Part shown: piece by piece, positions 50,072 through 59,025 of the stretch
Layout: every line of letters starts with the position of its first letter
Position numbering within the stretch: position 1 is the first letter of the stretch
From: an uncultured Lachnospiraceae bacterium
GTDB lineage: Bacteria > Bacillota > Clostridia > Lachnospirales > Lachnospiraceae
Direction of reading: 5' to 3'
Assembly (NCBI GenBank): GCA_947591155.1
Contig: CANQDA010000014.1
Location: 1 to 64,000, forward strand
DNA: 64,000 bases
Notes under the pieces: generated by a model
What the model was told of the DNA's origin: nothing
The model's input: the letters and a program-made list of their open reading frames with translations, nothing else
The model's database searches: none
Translations under genes and position numbers: made by a program

Positions 50072-51418
50072 CTACTCCTGCGTCAGGCTCTGCTCCCGGA
50101 TCACGGTGATCACACTGTCCACGTACTTCGCGCAGAGCTCGTCGGTCTCGGCCTCCACCATGACGCGGATCACCGGCTCCGTGCCGCTCTCGCGCACGAG
50201 AATCCTCCCGTCGTCTCCGAGCGCCTTCGCCACCGCGTCCACCGCCGCCTGCACGGCCGCGTTGTCCTTCACCGCCTGCTTGTCGGCCACGCGGACATTC
50301 TTCAAAAGCTGCGGATAGATCTTCACCTCGGACGCCAGTGTGGCGAGGCTCATCTTCTTCTCCATCATGACTTCCATGACCTTCAGCGAGGTCAGGATGC
50401 CGTCGCCCGTCGTCGCAAACTGCGAGAAGATGATATGCCCGGACTGCTCGCCGCCGAGGCAGTGTCCGTTCTCCACCATGTTCGCGTAGACGTACTTGTC
50501 GCCGACCGCCGTCTTCACATAGTTGATCCCGATCTTGTCGAACGCCTTGTACAGGCCGAGGTTGGACATGACCGTCGTCACGACCGTGTTGTTCGCCAGC
50601 TTGTGCTCTTCCTTCAGATATTTGCCGCAGATGTACATGATCAGATCGCCGTCGATGATGCGGCCGTTCTCGTCCACCGCGATGCAGCGATCCGCGTCGC
50701 CGTCGTACGCGAAACCGACGTCCAGCTCCTTCTCCAGCACAAATTTGCGCAGCTCCTCAATGTGCGTTGAGCCGCAGTTTTTGTTGATGTTCGTGCCGTC
50801 CGGCTCGTTGTGGATCACGTAGGTCTTCGCGCCGAGCGCGTCAAACACGCTCTTCGCGATCGAGGAAGAGCTGCCGTTCGAGCAGTCCAGTCCCACCTTT
50901 GTGTCCTTGAACGAACGCGTCGCCAGAGAGATCAGATGCCCGATGTAACGGTTCCTGCCCGCGATGTAGTCCACCGTACGTCCGATGTCCTCGCCGGTCG
51001 CCAGCGGAAGCTCGCCGATCTCCCCGTCGATGTACGCCTCGATCCGCTCCTCGATCTCCGCCTCGATCTTTTTGCCGCTGCCGCTGATGATCTTCAATCC
51101 GTTGTCGTAGTAAGGATTGTGGCTCGCGGAAATCATGATGCCGCAGTCGAAATCCTCCGTCCGCACCACGTAGGAAACGCTCGGCGTCGTCGTCACATGC
51201 AGCAGAAACGCGTCCGCGCCCGAGGCCGTCAGTCCGGCCGCCAGCGCGTACTCAAACATATAGCTGGAACGGCGCGTGTCCTTGCCGATCACAATGCGGG
51301 CCTTGTAGTCCTGCCCATAGTACCAACCAAGATAACGCCCCACCTTGAACGCGTGCTCCACCGTCAGTTTCTTGTTCGCCTCGCCGCGAAAACCGTCTGT
51401 TCCGAAATATTTGCCCAT
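50072..51418 (-). CDS. glmM: Phosphoglucosamine mutase
   Basis: A 448-residue alpha-D-phosphohexomutase converting glucosamine-6-P to glucosamine-1-P for UDP-GlcNAc and peptidoglycan synthesis. The four signature loops are present: the GTDGFRG opening, the phospho-Ser loop ISASHNPYYDNGLK (near residue 100), the metal loop YDGDADR and the phosphate-binding RESGTEPVIRVM near the C-terminus. The start at 51418 follows GGAG; the in-frame upstream extension lacks support. Confidence 0.95.
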   Translation of the reverse strand: MGKYFGTDGFRGEANKKLTVEHAFKVGRYLGWYYGQDYKARIVIGKDTRRSSYMFEYALAAGLTASGADAFLLHVTTTPSVSYVVRTEDFDCGIMISASHNPYYDNGLKIISGSGKKIEAEIEERIEAYIDGEIGELPLATGEDIGRTVDYIAGRNRYIGHLISLATRSFKDTKVGLDCSNGSSSSIAKSVFDALGAKTYVIHNEPDGTNINKNCGSTHIEELRKFVLEKELDVGFAYDGDADRCIAVDENGRIIDGDLIMYICGKYLKEEHKLANNTVVTTVMSNLGLYKAFDKIGINYVKTAVGDKYVYANMVENGHCLGGEQSGHIIFSQFATTGDGILTSLKVMEVMMEKKMSLATLASEVKIYPQLLKNVRVADKQAVKDNAAVQAAVDAVAKALGDDGRILVRESGTEPVIRVMVEAETDELCAKYVDSVITVIREQSLTQE

Positions 51419-51558
51419 TGTTCCACTCCGTTCCGGGACATTCCGTCCCACTTTTATCATTCTATTGTATTACATCTCCCGCCAGGATTTTCCCTTATGG
51501 TTCTGTTCCTGTCGTTTTTTCTCTGATCATCGGTCTTAGAAGCTTTCTCCGTCTTTCT

Positions 51559-52431
51559 CTATTTCTCTTTCATCAGCTGCTCCCTGCAGTCCTTGAGCAT
51601 CGCCCGCTCTTCCTTTGGCATCTTCGGATACTGCGGATCGATCTCCTCGAGCGCCTTCAGAACCGCCTCCGAGACGAGATAGCGCGTGTACCATTTCTGA
51701 TCCGCCGGAAGCACATACCACGGATTTTCCTTCGTCGCAGTCGCGTTGATCACGTCCTCGTAGACCTTGTGGTAGGTGTTCCAGAGAGCTCTCTCCTTCA
51801 AATCGGAATGTGAAAACTTCCAGTTCTTCGCCGGCGTATCGATGCGCTCCAGGAAGCGCTCCTTTTGCTTCTCCTTCGAGACGTTCAGGAAGATCTTCAC
51901 CGTGCGGTAACTGTTTTCGTACAGATACTCCTCGTAGTTTCGGATCTGGCTGTAACGCTTCTTAAAAAATTCCTTGTCGCTCTGCTCCGTGATCCGTTTC
52001 GCCATGTGGTAGGTCTTGTTCAGCTTGTGCACCTGAACCACCAGTACGTCCTCATAGTAAGAACGGTTGAAGATCGCCATTTTCCCGCGCTGCGGCAGGC
52101 ATCTGTTCACACGCCAGAGAAAGTCGTGCGCCAGCTCCTCCGAGTTCGGCTGCTTGAAGCTGTACACGTCCACGCCCTGCGGGTTCACGCCGCCCATCAC
52201 ATGCTTGACCGTGCTGTCCTTGCCGGCGGCGTCCATCGCCTGAAGCACAATGATCAGGCCTTCCCTGCCGTCCGCGTAAAGCCGATCCTGAAGCTCCTGA
52301 ATCTTGAGCTGATTCTTCTCCGTCTTTTTCAGGATCTCTTCCTTGTCAACCTTGTCCTTACTGCTGTTTGTCGGAAGCTTTTTCAAATTCAGCTTGCCGC
52401 TCCCGTCGAACCTGTAATCCTTCAGTGCCAT
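51559..52431 (-). CDS. Polyphosphate kinase 2-family nucleotide phosphotransferase
   Basis: A 290-residue single-domain PPK2. It transfers phosphate between polyphosphate and nucleoside mono- or diphosphates. Walker A is AMDAAGKDST, Walker B region is IFNRSYYEDVLVVQVH, and the Arg-rich lid is RIDTPAKNWKFSHSDLKER. The KYEEYLYENSYRTVKIFLNVSKEKQKERF-like segment is typical. The start at 52431 follows GGAGGTGG. It is divergent from bioY. Confidence 0.92.
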   Translation of the reverse strand: MALKDYRFDGSGKLNLKKLPTNSSKDKVDKEEILKKTEKNQLKIQELQDRLYADGREGLIIVLQAMDAAGKDSTVKHVMGGVNPQGVDVYSFKQPNSEELAHDFLWRVNRCLPQRGKMAIFNRSYYEDVLVVQVHKLNKTYHMAKRITEQSDKEFFKKRYSQIRNYEEYLYENSYRTVKIFLNVSKEKQKERFLERIDTPAKNWKFSHSDLKERALWNTYHKVYEDVINATATKENPWYVLPADQKWYTRYLVSEAVLKALEEIDPQYPKMPKEERAMLKDCREQLMKEK

Positions 52432-52539
52432 GTGTTCCACCTCCGTCTGGTTTGTCTCAACATTGTTTCTCATTCTAGCACATTTTGCGCGAAATGTCTC
52501 CCCTATTTTAGATGCATATGCATATTCCGATGATTTTGT

Positions 52540-52592
52540 TTGTCAACTAATTTATATTTTTGGTTGACAATTTGGCAAACAGCCTTTATACT
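52540..52592 (+). promoter_or_regulatory. bioY promoter with BirA-type biotin operator
   Basis: An inverted repeat, TTGTCAAC-N15-GTTGACAA (52540-52570), matches the layout of Firmicute BirA operators. Its right arm overlaps the -35 TTGACA (52564-52569). TATACT follows after 17 bp (52587-52592). Biotin-loaded BirA bound here would block the promoter, so biotin would repress bioY. Confidence 0.8.
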
Positions 52593-52604
52593 TGCATTGC
52601 AGTC

Positions 52605-52646
52605 GGGGACGCTTCCGGTTCATCTTGTATTTTCCGGAGCGTCCCC
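52605..52646 (+). promoter_or_regulatory. Strong hairpin in the bioY leader
   Basis: GGGGACGC-T-TCCGG pairs with CCGGA-GCGTCCCC in the first 50 nt of the transcript. There is no following T tract. A second short stem (GCCGCC/GGCGGC, 52665-52681) lies just before the ribosome site. They could stabilise the mRNA or tune translation. Confidence 0.45.
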
Positions 52647-52700
52647 GGCGGCATGATAACGATTGCCGCCCGAACGGCGGCGGACTGGAGATCACAGACT

Positions 52701-53258
52701 ATGAAGACTATGACTGATTCAAAGCTTTCCCTGCAGGATCTGACAATGATCGCCCTGTGCACCGCGGTCATCGCGGTCATGGCGCAGATATCCATACCCA
52801 TGCCGATGGGCGTGCCGATGACGATGCAGACCTTCGCGATCACGCTGGCCGCCGTCATCCTCGGCGCAAAAAAGGGCGCGGTCGCGGCGCTTGCCTATCT
52901 GCTTCTCGGGGCGGTCGGCGCTCCCGTGTTCGCGGGCTTCACCGGCGGATTCCAGTACTTTGTCGACCCGACTGGCGGCTTTTTGTTGTCCTTCCCGCTT
53001 ATGGCGTTTGCGATCGGGTACGGCGCGGAGCGTTTTCACCGCTCCAAATGGAGCTACATCCTTTGGCTGGTGCTCGGCACCGTAATCAATTACGTGATCG
53101 GCGTGCTGTTTTTCTGCCTGATCACGAAATCGCCCGTCGTCACCGGCATCACGGCCTGTGTCCTGCCGTTCATCCCGACCGCGGTCATCAAGGCTGTGCT
53201 GGCCTCCGTCATGGGATTCAAGATCCGCGAAAGGCTGGTGCGTCTGGCGTGGAACTGA
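52701..53258 (+). CDS. bioY: Biotin ECF transporter S component
   Basis: A 185-residue membrane protein that captures biotin and works with ECF-module subunits encoded elsewhere. About six hydrophobic helices are visible, with the family pattern PMPMGVPMTMQTFAITLA..GAKKGAVAALAYLLLGAVGAPVFAGFTGG and the NYVIG segment. The start at 52701 is preferred over upstream codons, which are inside the leader hairpins. It is preceded by a biotin operator and followed, with a 10-bp overlap, by a DUF1284 gene. Confidence 0.94.
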   Translation: MKTMTDSKLSLQDLTMIALCTAVIAVMAQISIPMPMGVPMTMQTFAITLAAVILGAKKGAVAALAYLLLGAVGAPVFAGFTGGFQYFVDPTGGFLLSFPLMAFAIGYGAERFHRSKWSYILWLVLGTVINYVIGVLFFCLITKSPVVTGITACVLPFIPTAVIKAVLASVMGFKIRERLVRLAWN

Positions 53259-53740
53259 AGAAGAAAGACAGTCAGCCCGGATCCGGCACATATCCTGTTC
53301 AGGAGCATACGGACGGGCAGAGCATCCGGCTTCGCCCTCATCACCTTCTCTGTACGCAGGGATACTCGGGCACGGGCTACAACGACAGATTCAAAACGCA
53401 TATGGATGAAATCGTCCATCGGCTGCGCACGGAAAAGCGCACGCCGGTGACGCTCGTCTTTTCCACGGACGAGCTGTGCGCCGCGTGTCCCAACCGACTG
53501 AGCGAGGATCACTGCAAGACAAATGAAAAAGTGAAAGCATTTGACCGCAAAACAGCCGAATGCTTTTATCTGGAAGAAAAAACTTATATTTATCAGGATA
53601 TCGTGCGCGAAATCCGCGCGGCCGCCACGTCAGAGATCATGGATTACATCTGCGGGGACTGTTCCTGGTACCCGATCAGCGCGTGCCAAGAGCGGGTGCT
53701 CGGATCAATGTCGAACTCGATTCCCGACTGTTTGCTCTGA
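53249..53740 (+). CDS. DUF1284 Cys-rich protein
   Basis: A 163-residue protein that starts at a GTG inside the last codons of bioY, so it is translationally coupled. The family opening RLRPHHLLC is at residue 30, followed by GYSGTGYNDRF and three later Cys clusters (CAACPN, HCK, CGDCSWYPIS..C). The conserved cysteines suggest an iron-sulfur or zinc site. The function is unknown. Sharing a biotin-controlled transcript hints at a link with biotin handling or biotin-dependent metabolism, but this is inference only. Confidence 0.75.
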   Translation: MELKKKDSQPGSGTYPVQEHTDGQSIRLRPHHLLCTQGYSGTGYNDRFKTHMDEIVHRLRTEKRTPVTLVFSTDELCAACPNRLSEDHCKTNEKVKAFDRKTAECFYLEEKTYIYQDIVREIRAAATSEIMDYICGDCSWYPISACQERVLGSMSNSIPDCLL

Positions 53741-53790
53741 TGTTACTGTTTGCTCTGATGCTGCGGCAAAAGATATGTTCCATAAAAACA

Positions 53791-53830
53791 CCTCCCGGAA
53801 TACTGTATGTACCCGGGAGGATTTTGTCTT
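53791..53830. terminator. Bidirectional terminator
   Basis: CCTCCCGG and CCGGGAGG form a strong stem. ATTTTGTCTT follows on the plus strand for bioY-DUF1284. On the minus strand TGTTTTTA follows, for the reductase gene. Confidence 0.85.
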
Positions 53831-53839
53831 AAATATACT

Positions 53840-54457
53840 TTAGCGGATGAAATGCGTCCATGCGTGTTCTTCCGTCTCGGGCAGTCCGAACTGCTCCTTG
53901 CCGAGCGCGATGCTCTTCATCAGGAAGGTCATGTTCCGCGCGAGTACACGCATCGTCTGCCTGCCCTCCTCGTCCATCTCGGCCTCGCCCTTGCCGCGCC
54001 CGTGGATGCTGTTCCAATATTGGCTCGAAGCGACCGGCATGTTGGCAATCGTGAAATACTTGTTCAGCTCGTCGAACGTCGCCGAGCAGCCGCCGCGCCG
54101 CGCGCAGACCACGCTCGCACCGACCTTCATCGTCTTGTCAAAGCCGGTGCTGTAAAACAGCCGATCCAGAAACGCGATCAGCGTCGCGTTCGCGGATGCG
54201 TAGTAGACCGGGCTCGCGACCACAAGGCCGTCCGCCGCCTCAAATTTCGGGGCCGCCTCGTTCACCGCGTCGTCGAAAACGCATTTTCCTTTCTGCGCGC
54301 AGCTCCCGCAGGCGATACAGCCGCGGATCGCTTGGTTGCCGATCTGCATCGTCTCTACCTCGACGCCGTTCTCCGCGAAGACCTTCTCCATCTCGCGCAC
54401 CGCGATCGACGTGTTGCCGTCCTTGCGCGGACTTCCGTTGATGATCAGAACCTTCAT
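53840..54457 (-). CDS. Flavodoxin-like NAD(P)H-dependent FMN reductase
   Basis: A 205-residue flavoprotein of the NADPH-dependent FMN reductase family. The FMN phosphate loop is INGSPRKDGNTS at residues 6-17. A CIACGSCAQKGKC cluster near residue 47 is typical of the iron-sulfur/Cys-containing subgroup often annotated as flavodoxin-family oxidoreductases in anaerobes. SPVYYASANATL holds the isoalloxazine-contact loop. The electron acceptor is unknown. It converges with the bioY unit and shares its terminator. Confidence 0.88.
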   Translation of the reverse strand: MKVLIINGSPRKDGNTSIAVREMEKVFAENGVEVETMQIGNQAIRGCIACGSCAQKGKCVFDDAVNEAAPKFEAADGLVVASPVYYASANATLIAFLDRLFYSTGFDKTMKVGASVVCARRGGCSATFDELNKYFTIANMPVASSQYWNSIHGRGKGEAEMDEEGRQTMRVLARNMTFLMKSIALGKEQFGLPETEEHAWTHFIR

Positions 54458-54617
54458 GAATCATTCCCCTTTCTTCGTCCATGATTTTACTGGGTATACC
54501 TATGTCGTATGTATGTCTCGTTTTTCCATACAACATATAAGCCTTATTTCCCATCTATACTTATATTTTGTCAGTCCCCATGCTTTTACCAGTCTCCCCT
54601 GCATCGCTTTCCGGCGG

Positions 54618-56252
54618 CTATTCCGCCATATTCCCGCCTGAGAGCTTCTTGATCCCCACCAACACCGCGAGCATCAGAATGATCCCGCACGGCAGCGCCA
54701 CGAACGCGCTCTGCGAGAAGCCCGCGATGATATACGTCACGAACGACACCGCAGCCGCCACGATCGCGTACGGGAGCTGCGTCGACACATGGTTGACGTG
54801 CTCGCACTGCGCGCCCGCGGACGCCATGATCGTCGTATCCGAAATCGGTGAGCAGTGGTCGCCGCACACAGCGCCTGCCATGCACGCGGAGATCGCGATG
54901 ATCATCAGCTCTCCGTTCGTCTCCGAGAACGCCTCGACGACGATCGGGATCAGAATGCCGAACGTTCCCCAGGAGGTACCTGTCGCGAACGCAAGGAAGC
55001 AGCCCACCAGGAAGATGATCGCCGGCAGGAAGTTCACGAGGGAATCCGCCGAGGACTTCACCAGCGTCGCCACGAACACATCCGCGCCGAGGCCGTCTGT
55101 CATCGCCTTCAGCGTCCACGCGAACGTGAGGATCAGGATCGCGGGTACCATCGCTTTAAAGCCTTCCGGGATGCAGTCCATACACTTGCGGAAGGACAGC
55201 ACCTTGCGGAACATGTACATGATGACCGTGATAATCAGGCCGAAGAAGCTGCCGAGCGCCAGACCCACCGATGCGTCGCTCTGCGAGAACGCCGTAATGA
55301 AATCCGTACCGCTGAAGAATCCGCCCGTGTAGATCATGCCGATCACGCAACAGACGATCAGGCTGATGATCGGGATCAGAAGGTCCTTCACCTGCCCGGT
55401 CTTCGGCTCCGCCTCTTTTTCGTCATTGGTCGCGTACGGACTCTTGCCCGTCGTGAACAGGTCGCCCTTGAGCGCGTTCTTTTCGTGCTTCGCCATCGGG
55501 CCAAACTCGCATTTCAGGATCACCATGCCCACCATCATGACGATCGTCAGCAGTGCGTAAAAGTTGTACGGAATCGCGCGCACGAATACGCTCAGTCCGT
55601 CCTCACCCTCCACGAATCCGCTGACCGCTGCCGCCCACGAGGAGATCGGGGCAATGATGCACACCGGCGCCGCCGTCGCGTCGATCAAATACGCCAGCTT
55701 CGCGCGGGAGACGTTGTGCTTATCCGTCACCGGACGCATCACGCTGCCCACGGTCAGGCAGTTGAAATAGTCGTCAATAAAGATCAGAACGCCGAGCACG
55801 ATCGTCGCAAGCTGCGCGCCCACGCGCCCCTTGATGTGCTCACTCGCCCAGCGCCCGAAGGCCGCCGAACCGCCCGCGTTGTTCATGAGGCTCACCATCG
55901 CACCCAGAATTACCAGGAACACGAGGATACCCACGTTGTACGGATCAGAAAGCACGCTGATGATACCGCCCGTGAAGATATGTACCACGGATTTTTCCAC
56001 ATGGAAGTTGCAGTTGAGCAGCGCGCCCACCAGGATACCGATGAACAGCGAACTGTACACTTCCTTCGTGATCAGCGCCAGCGCGATCGCTACGACCGGC
56101 GGCACGAGCGCCCAAACGGTCGCGTAGGTCGACGGATGCGCCGCCTCCTCGGCCTCCTCCGCAAGCGCGGTCAGCGTGCCGAGCGACATCAGCAGGAACG
56201 CCGTCAACGCCGGGATGATCGCCGGACTCGGGTGTCTTCTTTTTGCATTCAT
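54618..56252 (-). CDS. Na+/H+ antiporter, NhaC family
   Basis: A 544-residue integral membrane protein with about 12 hydrophobic segments (for example FLLMSLGTLTALA, FIGILVGALLNC, ILVFLVILGAMVSLMNNAG, LLIPIISLIVCCVIGMIY). The family patterns GGSAAFGRWA, DDYFNCLTVGSVMRPV and FATGTSWGTFGILIP are present, along with GDHCSPISDTT near the C-terminus. It should exchange Na+ for H+, or an organic acid pair as in MleN-type relatives. The start at 56252 follows GGAGAAAG. It has a 250-nt leader with possible RNA structure. Confidence 0.9.
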   Translation of the reverse strand: MNAKRRHPSPAIIPALTAFLLMSLGTLTALAEEAEEAAHPSTYATVWALVPPVVAIALALITKEVYSSLFIGILVGALLNCNFHVEKSVVHIFTGGIISVLSDPYNVGILVFLVILGAMVSLMNNAGGSAAFGRWASEHIKGRVGAQLATIVLGVLIFIDDYFNCLTVGSVMRPVTDKHNVSRAKLAYLIDATAAPVCIIAPISSWAAAVSGFVEGEDGLSVFVRAIPYNFYALLTIVMMVGMVILKCEFGPMAKHEKNALKGDLFTTGKSPYATNDEKEAEPKTGQVKDLLIPIISLIVCCVIGMIYTGGFFSGTDFITAFSQSDASVGLALGSFFGLIITVIMYMFRKVLSFRKCMDCIPEGFKAMVPAILILTFAWTLKAMTDGLGADVFVATLVKSSADSLVNFLPAIIFLVGCFLAFATGTSWGTFGILIPIVVEAFSETNGELMIIAISACMAGAVCGDHCSPISDTTIMASAGAQCEHVNHVSTQLPYAIVAAAVSFVTYIIAGFSQSAFVALPCGIILMLAVLVGIKKLSGGNMAE

Positions 56253-56480
56253 TTGTCTTTCTCCTTCCTTTTCTCCTTCCTTGTCTTGAACATTTGCGTT
56301 TTTATCTATATAAATCTTTTATAAGATTTCTTTTATAAAACTCTCTTTTCCAAATATATTCTCTTTTGACTACACGTCTCAACCTACTCTCAAAACTCGT
56401 CCGATATGCACCGCAATCCACGCCTAAGAGGCGTCTCCTTACATGACCGAAAACGCGAAACAAGGTAAAACACTGATAGT
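56253..56480 (-). promoter_or_regulatory. Structured leader of the NhaC gene, possible riboswitch
   Basis: The leader contains a compact block: ACCTTG, then CATGTAAGGAGACGCC, a TCTTA loop, GGCGTGGATTGCGG and TGCATATCGG. The visible pairs are CCTT/AAGG and ACGCC/GGCGT, with TGCGGTGCA able to fold further. Downstream is AT-rich sequence with an AAATCTTATAAAAGATTT palindrome and repeated AAGGAGAAA before the start. Cation-sensing riboswitches are known upstream of Na+/H+ antiporters, but I cannot match this to a family by eye. Confidence 0.35.
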
Positions 56481-56503
56481 TACGGTTCACGCTTAACGAA
56501 CAT

Positions 56504-57337
56504 CTATTTCAGAACAAAGGTCCCCGGAATCTCCGCCGCTGCCTCGAGCATCGCGTTGTATCGATCCGCCACATACTCATCTGAGGGATCGTATCTCAGG
56601 TCCGTCGGGTAGAGCAGGTAGAAATAGTTGCCGTCCTTCTCACCCAGATAAGTCGCGGACGGGAAGTAATCCGCTCCCACATCCTCGTGCTCACGGACGA
56701 TCGTGCAGACGCATCCGTCTTCCGAACCCGGCGCGTCCCACGCCGGCTGACAGCAAAACGTGATCGAATCCGTGTCAGGCAGGGTCATGAACTCTACCTC
56801 CATCCAGATGTCCGGAATGTCAAAGCTGAAATAATCTGTCGAAAATATATTGATAAACTCCATCCCGTCCGCGATGCTCGAACCGGAGGCAGCTCCGCCG
56901 GAGATCTGCGCCGACAGATAATCGTCGACCACCTGCGTATCCCAACCCGCACGGTCGAGCGTATAGGAGTCTACCCCGAGATTCTGCTCCGCTTTCTCCA
57001 AGGCCGCAATGTTCGCCGTCTCGTAGCTGTTCAAAACATTCGGATCAAACGCCTCCGCTTCCACCGTCCCGCTGTACCACGGCTGCACGCCGAACCATGC
57101 CGTCAGCTCCGGCGACACAAATTTTCTCCCGTGCCTTGCGTAGATCTCGTTCTTCGCGTACGTGACCACCTGCGGCGGCAGATTCGCGATCTCGTCTTCC
57201 GTGTAATTGCGGGTGTCCGCCTCCGGAAGCAGATAATCATAGGCTTTCGGCTCCGCCAGCGCGGTCGTCCCGATCATCAGGCACAACAGCGCCGCCGCCA
57301 GGCAGGCAGCCGAAAGCAAACGCCAAAGTTTCCTCAT
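56504..57337 (-). CDS. Exported YARHG-domain protein
   Basis: A 277-residue protein starting at 57337 behind GGAGG. It has a signal peptide (MRKLWRLLSAACLAAALLCLMIGTTALA) without a clear lipobox. A YARHG domain covers residues 45-105 (YTEDEIANLPPQVVTYAKNEIYARHGRKF..WFGVQPWYSGT), a small extracellular domain of unknown function common in gut Firmicutes. The C-terminal half is a separate domain, rich in Asp and aromatic residues, with no match I can name. Confidence 0.8.
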   Translation of the reverse strand: MRKLWRLLSAACLAAALLCLMIGTTALAEPKAYDYLLPEADTRNYTEDEIANLPPQVVTYAKNEIYARHGRKFVSPELTAWFGVQPWYSGTVEAEAFDPNVLNSYETANIAALEKAEQNLGVDSYTLDRAGWDTQVVDDYLSAQISGGAASGSSIADGMEFINIFSTDYFSFDIPDIWMEVEFMTLPDTDSITFCCQPAWDAPGSEDGCVCTIVREHEDVGADYFPSATYLGEKDGNYFYLLYPTDLRYDPSDEYVADRYNAMLEAAAEIPGTFVLK

Positions 57338-57448
57338 CGTCAAGGCCTCCTCCCGATTGTTCTTTTTGTCAGGCAATGTCCGTCTTTAATAGCAAGTTGT
57401 GTTTTGATTTTAGCAGATTTCTAATAGAAATACAACGGTTTAAATTAG

Positions 57449-58132
57449 CTACCTTCCGATTAGTCCAAGCCCCATACAGATCATCCAGACATACGCCGCG
57501 GTCTTCGGCATCATTAGCATCCCTACCATCGGCTTTTTCTTGCCCCAGAGCACCACCGGGAAATAGCAGGCAAAGCTGATCACGATGGCGATCGACATCC
57601 GCCACAGACCATATCCTCCGGTATTTCCGGACAGCGCAAACAGGATCACAAGGCACAAGCCCGTCACTGCAAACGGCAGATTCCGATAAACGCCCCACCG
57701 CGGATTCCCCTCCGCTTGAAACCAATTGTTCTGCGGAAACAGGCACAGTACAATGCGTATGACTGCACTGATCCAGATCAGCCAAAACAACGCCGCAGGA
57801 TATGCGGTCTCCGGGAAAATGGCTCTCCATACATAAAACAACAGCACATAGAATACCGTCATTGTTATAGAGGAGATCATCAGTCCCAACCCGGACCACC
57901 ATTCAAGTTTTTCGGAATCGCCCCGAAAGGCCTTAATAATCCTCGGTACCAGATGAAACGCATCCCCGCCGCCGAGGACCAGCGTCAGCACTCCGAACAG
58001 CAGAATCACCTGGTCGCCTTTTGCGTTTGTGAAAAAGATACACGCCGCAATCAGATCAAAGATCAGATAGGCAATACAGAAGATCGCTTCTCCGATCTGC
58101 GGCATACGGGATTTGGGTTTGGTATGGTTCAT
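57449..58132 (-). CDS. Six- to seven-helix membrane protein of unknown function
   Basis: A 227-residue hydrophobic protein. Membrane segments include IFCIAYLIFDLIAACIFF, VILLFGVLTLVLGGGDAFHLV, ISSITMTVFYVLLFYVW, ALFWLIWISAVIRIVLCLF, LPFAVTGLCLVILFAL and IAIVISFACYFPVVLW. The start at 58132 is chosen because AGGAG lies 8 nt upstream, while the ATG at 58174 has no ribosome site. No catalytic motif is visible. It is the last gene with the GC-rich composition of the rest of the window. Confidence 0.7.
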   Translation of the reverse strand: MNHTKPKSRMPQIGEAIFCIAYLIFDLIAACIFFTNAKGDQVILLFGVLTLVLGGGDAFHLVPRIIKAFRGDSEKLEWWSGLGLMISSITMTVFYVLLFYVWRAIFPETAYPAALFWLIWISAVIRIVLCLFPQNNWFQAEGNPRWGVYRNLPFAVTGLCLVILFALSGNTGGYGLWRMSIAIVISFACYFPVVLWGKKKPMVGMLMMPKTAAYVWMICMGLGLIGR

Positions 58133-58337
58133 AAAATCGCTCCTGACACCCTCAAAATATCTTTTATTTTCCATCTTACTAATCAGACAGTAGCTTAACT
58201 GTATTTAAAAATAGTTAATACAATCAAAACTAATGGACAGAAAATGCTTCTCTAATTAAAATATCGAGCTTATCCATATATACACTTTCGGTTTCTATAC
58301 TTTTTAACGAACAATCGACTATTCTCTAGCATTTCTG

Positions 58338-58670
58338 TTACATTCCGGCGTATTTTTGTATTAACTCTTCAAATGCATCTTTTCCAATTTTTTTAATAGC
58401 ATGATTATATAATCCCTTCTGGTATTGCGAAAGCTTTCGGAATAAATCCTTATCCGAAATTTCACACCATGGGGTTCGATAGATGTCTCCTTGCTCTATT
58501 TCAAGAATGGTTATTTCTTCTGAAGCAACATATTTAGCACCTGACAATGCTTCAACCATACCTGTCCTTGATGGATTTTGTTTTTGTTTCTGTAATCTCA
58601 TATAACTTTCAATAAGTTCTCGATTTTCTTCAGTATCCTTAATCTCTTTTAAATTATCAAGATTCCCCAT
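58338..58670 (-). CDS. Small hydrophilic protein of unknown function in the AT-rich segment
   Basis: A 110-residue protein that is charged and largely helical (NRELIESYMRLQKQKQ, LFRKLSQYQKGLYNHAIKKIGKDAFEELIQKY). The start follows GGAGGTG. It is not recognised. It follows the SIR2 gene on the same strand after 355 bp. It could be a stand-alone cargo gene or a regulator of the neighbouring defence genes; the sequence does not say. Confidence 0.6.
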   Translation of the reverse strand: MGNLDNLKEIKDTEENRELIESYMRLQKQKQNPSRTGMVEALSGAKYVASEEITILEIEQGDIYRTPWCEISDKDLFRKLSQYQKGLYNHAIKKIGKDAFEELIQKYAGM

Positions 58671-59025
58671 TTGTTACACCTCCAATCTACCATTCATTTT
58701 TTTGTGAGCAATCGATTCCGAGCATTTTGAGCTGTTTCGATTTGTTGCGAACATATTACAATAGTATAGTACATAGTTTCAATAATCTTATTCATACCAT
58801 ATAGATATCACTCGTGCTGGTGAAATTTCGCTATTCAACACAATCCCTGTATCGCAACATCTCATTTCAATTATAAATAATTTATTTTCTGACCTCGTTT
58901 GTATGGTCGAACTTTTGGTATTGCATTCTTACAATGTTGATCAAAGAAGAACCAGAGCTATATGCCAAATTAACCATCTGAGATGACGGATTGCGATGGC
59001 ATGTTGCGACGATGGTTAAAGCCTT
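58671..59025. other. AT-rich intergenic stretch with a hairpin
   Basis: No convincing gene is present in these 355 bases. The only clear feature is an inverted repeat, TTAACCATC/GATGGTTAA (58970-59019), just beyond the SIR2 stop. It is followed by a short T stretch and may be a weak terminator. The promoter of the small downstream gene is presumably here, but no box pair is convincing. Confidence 0.5.
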
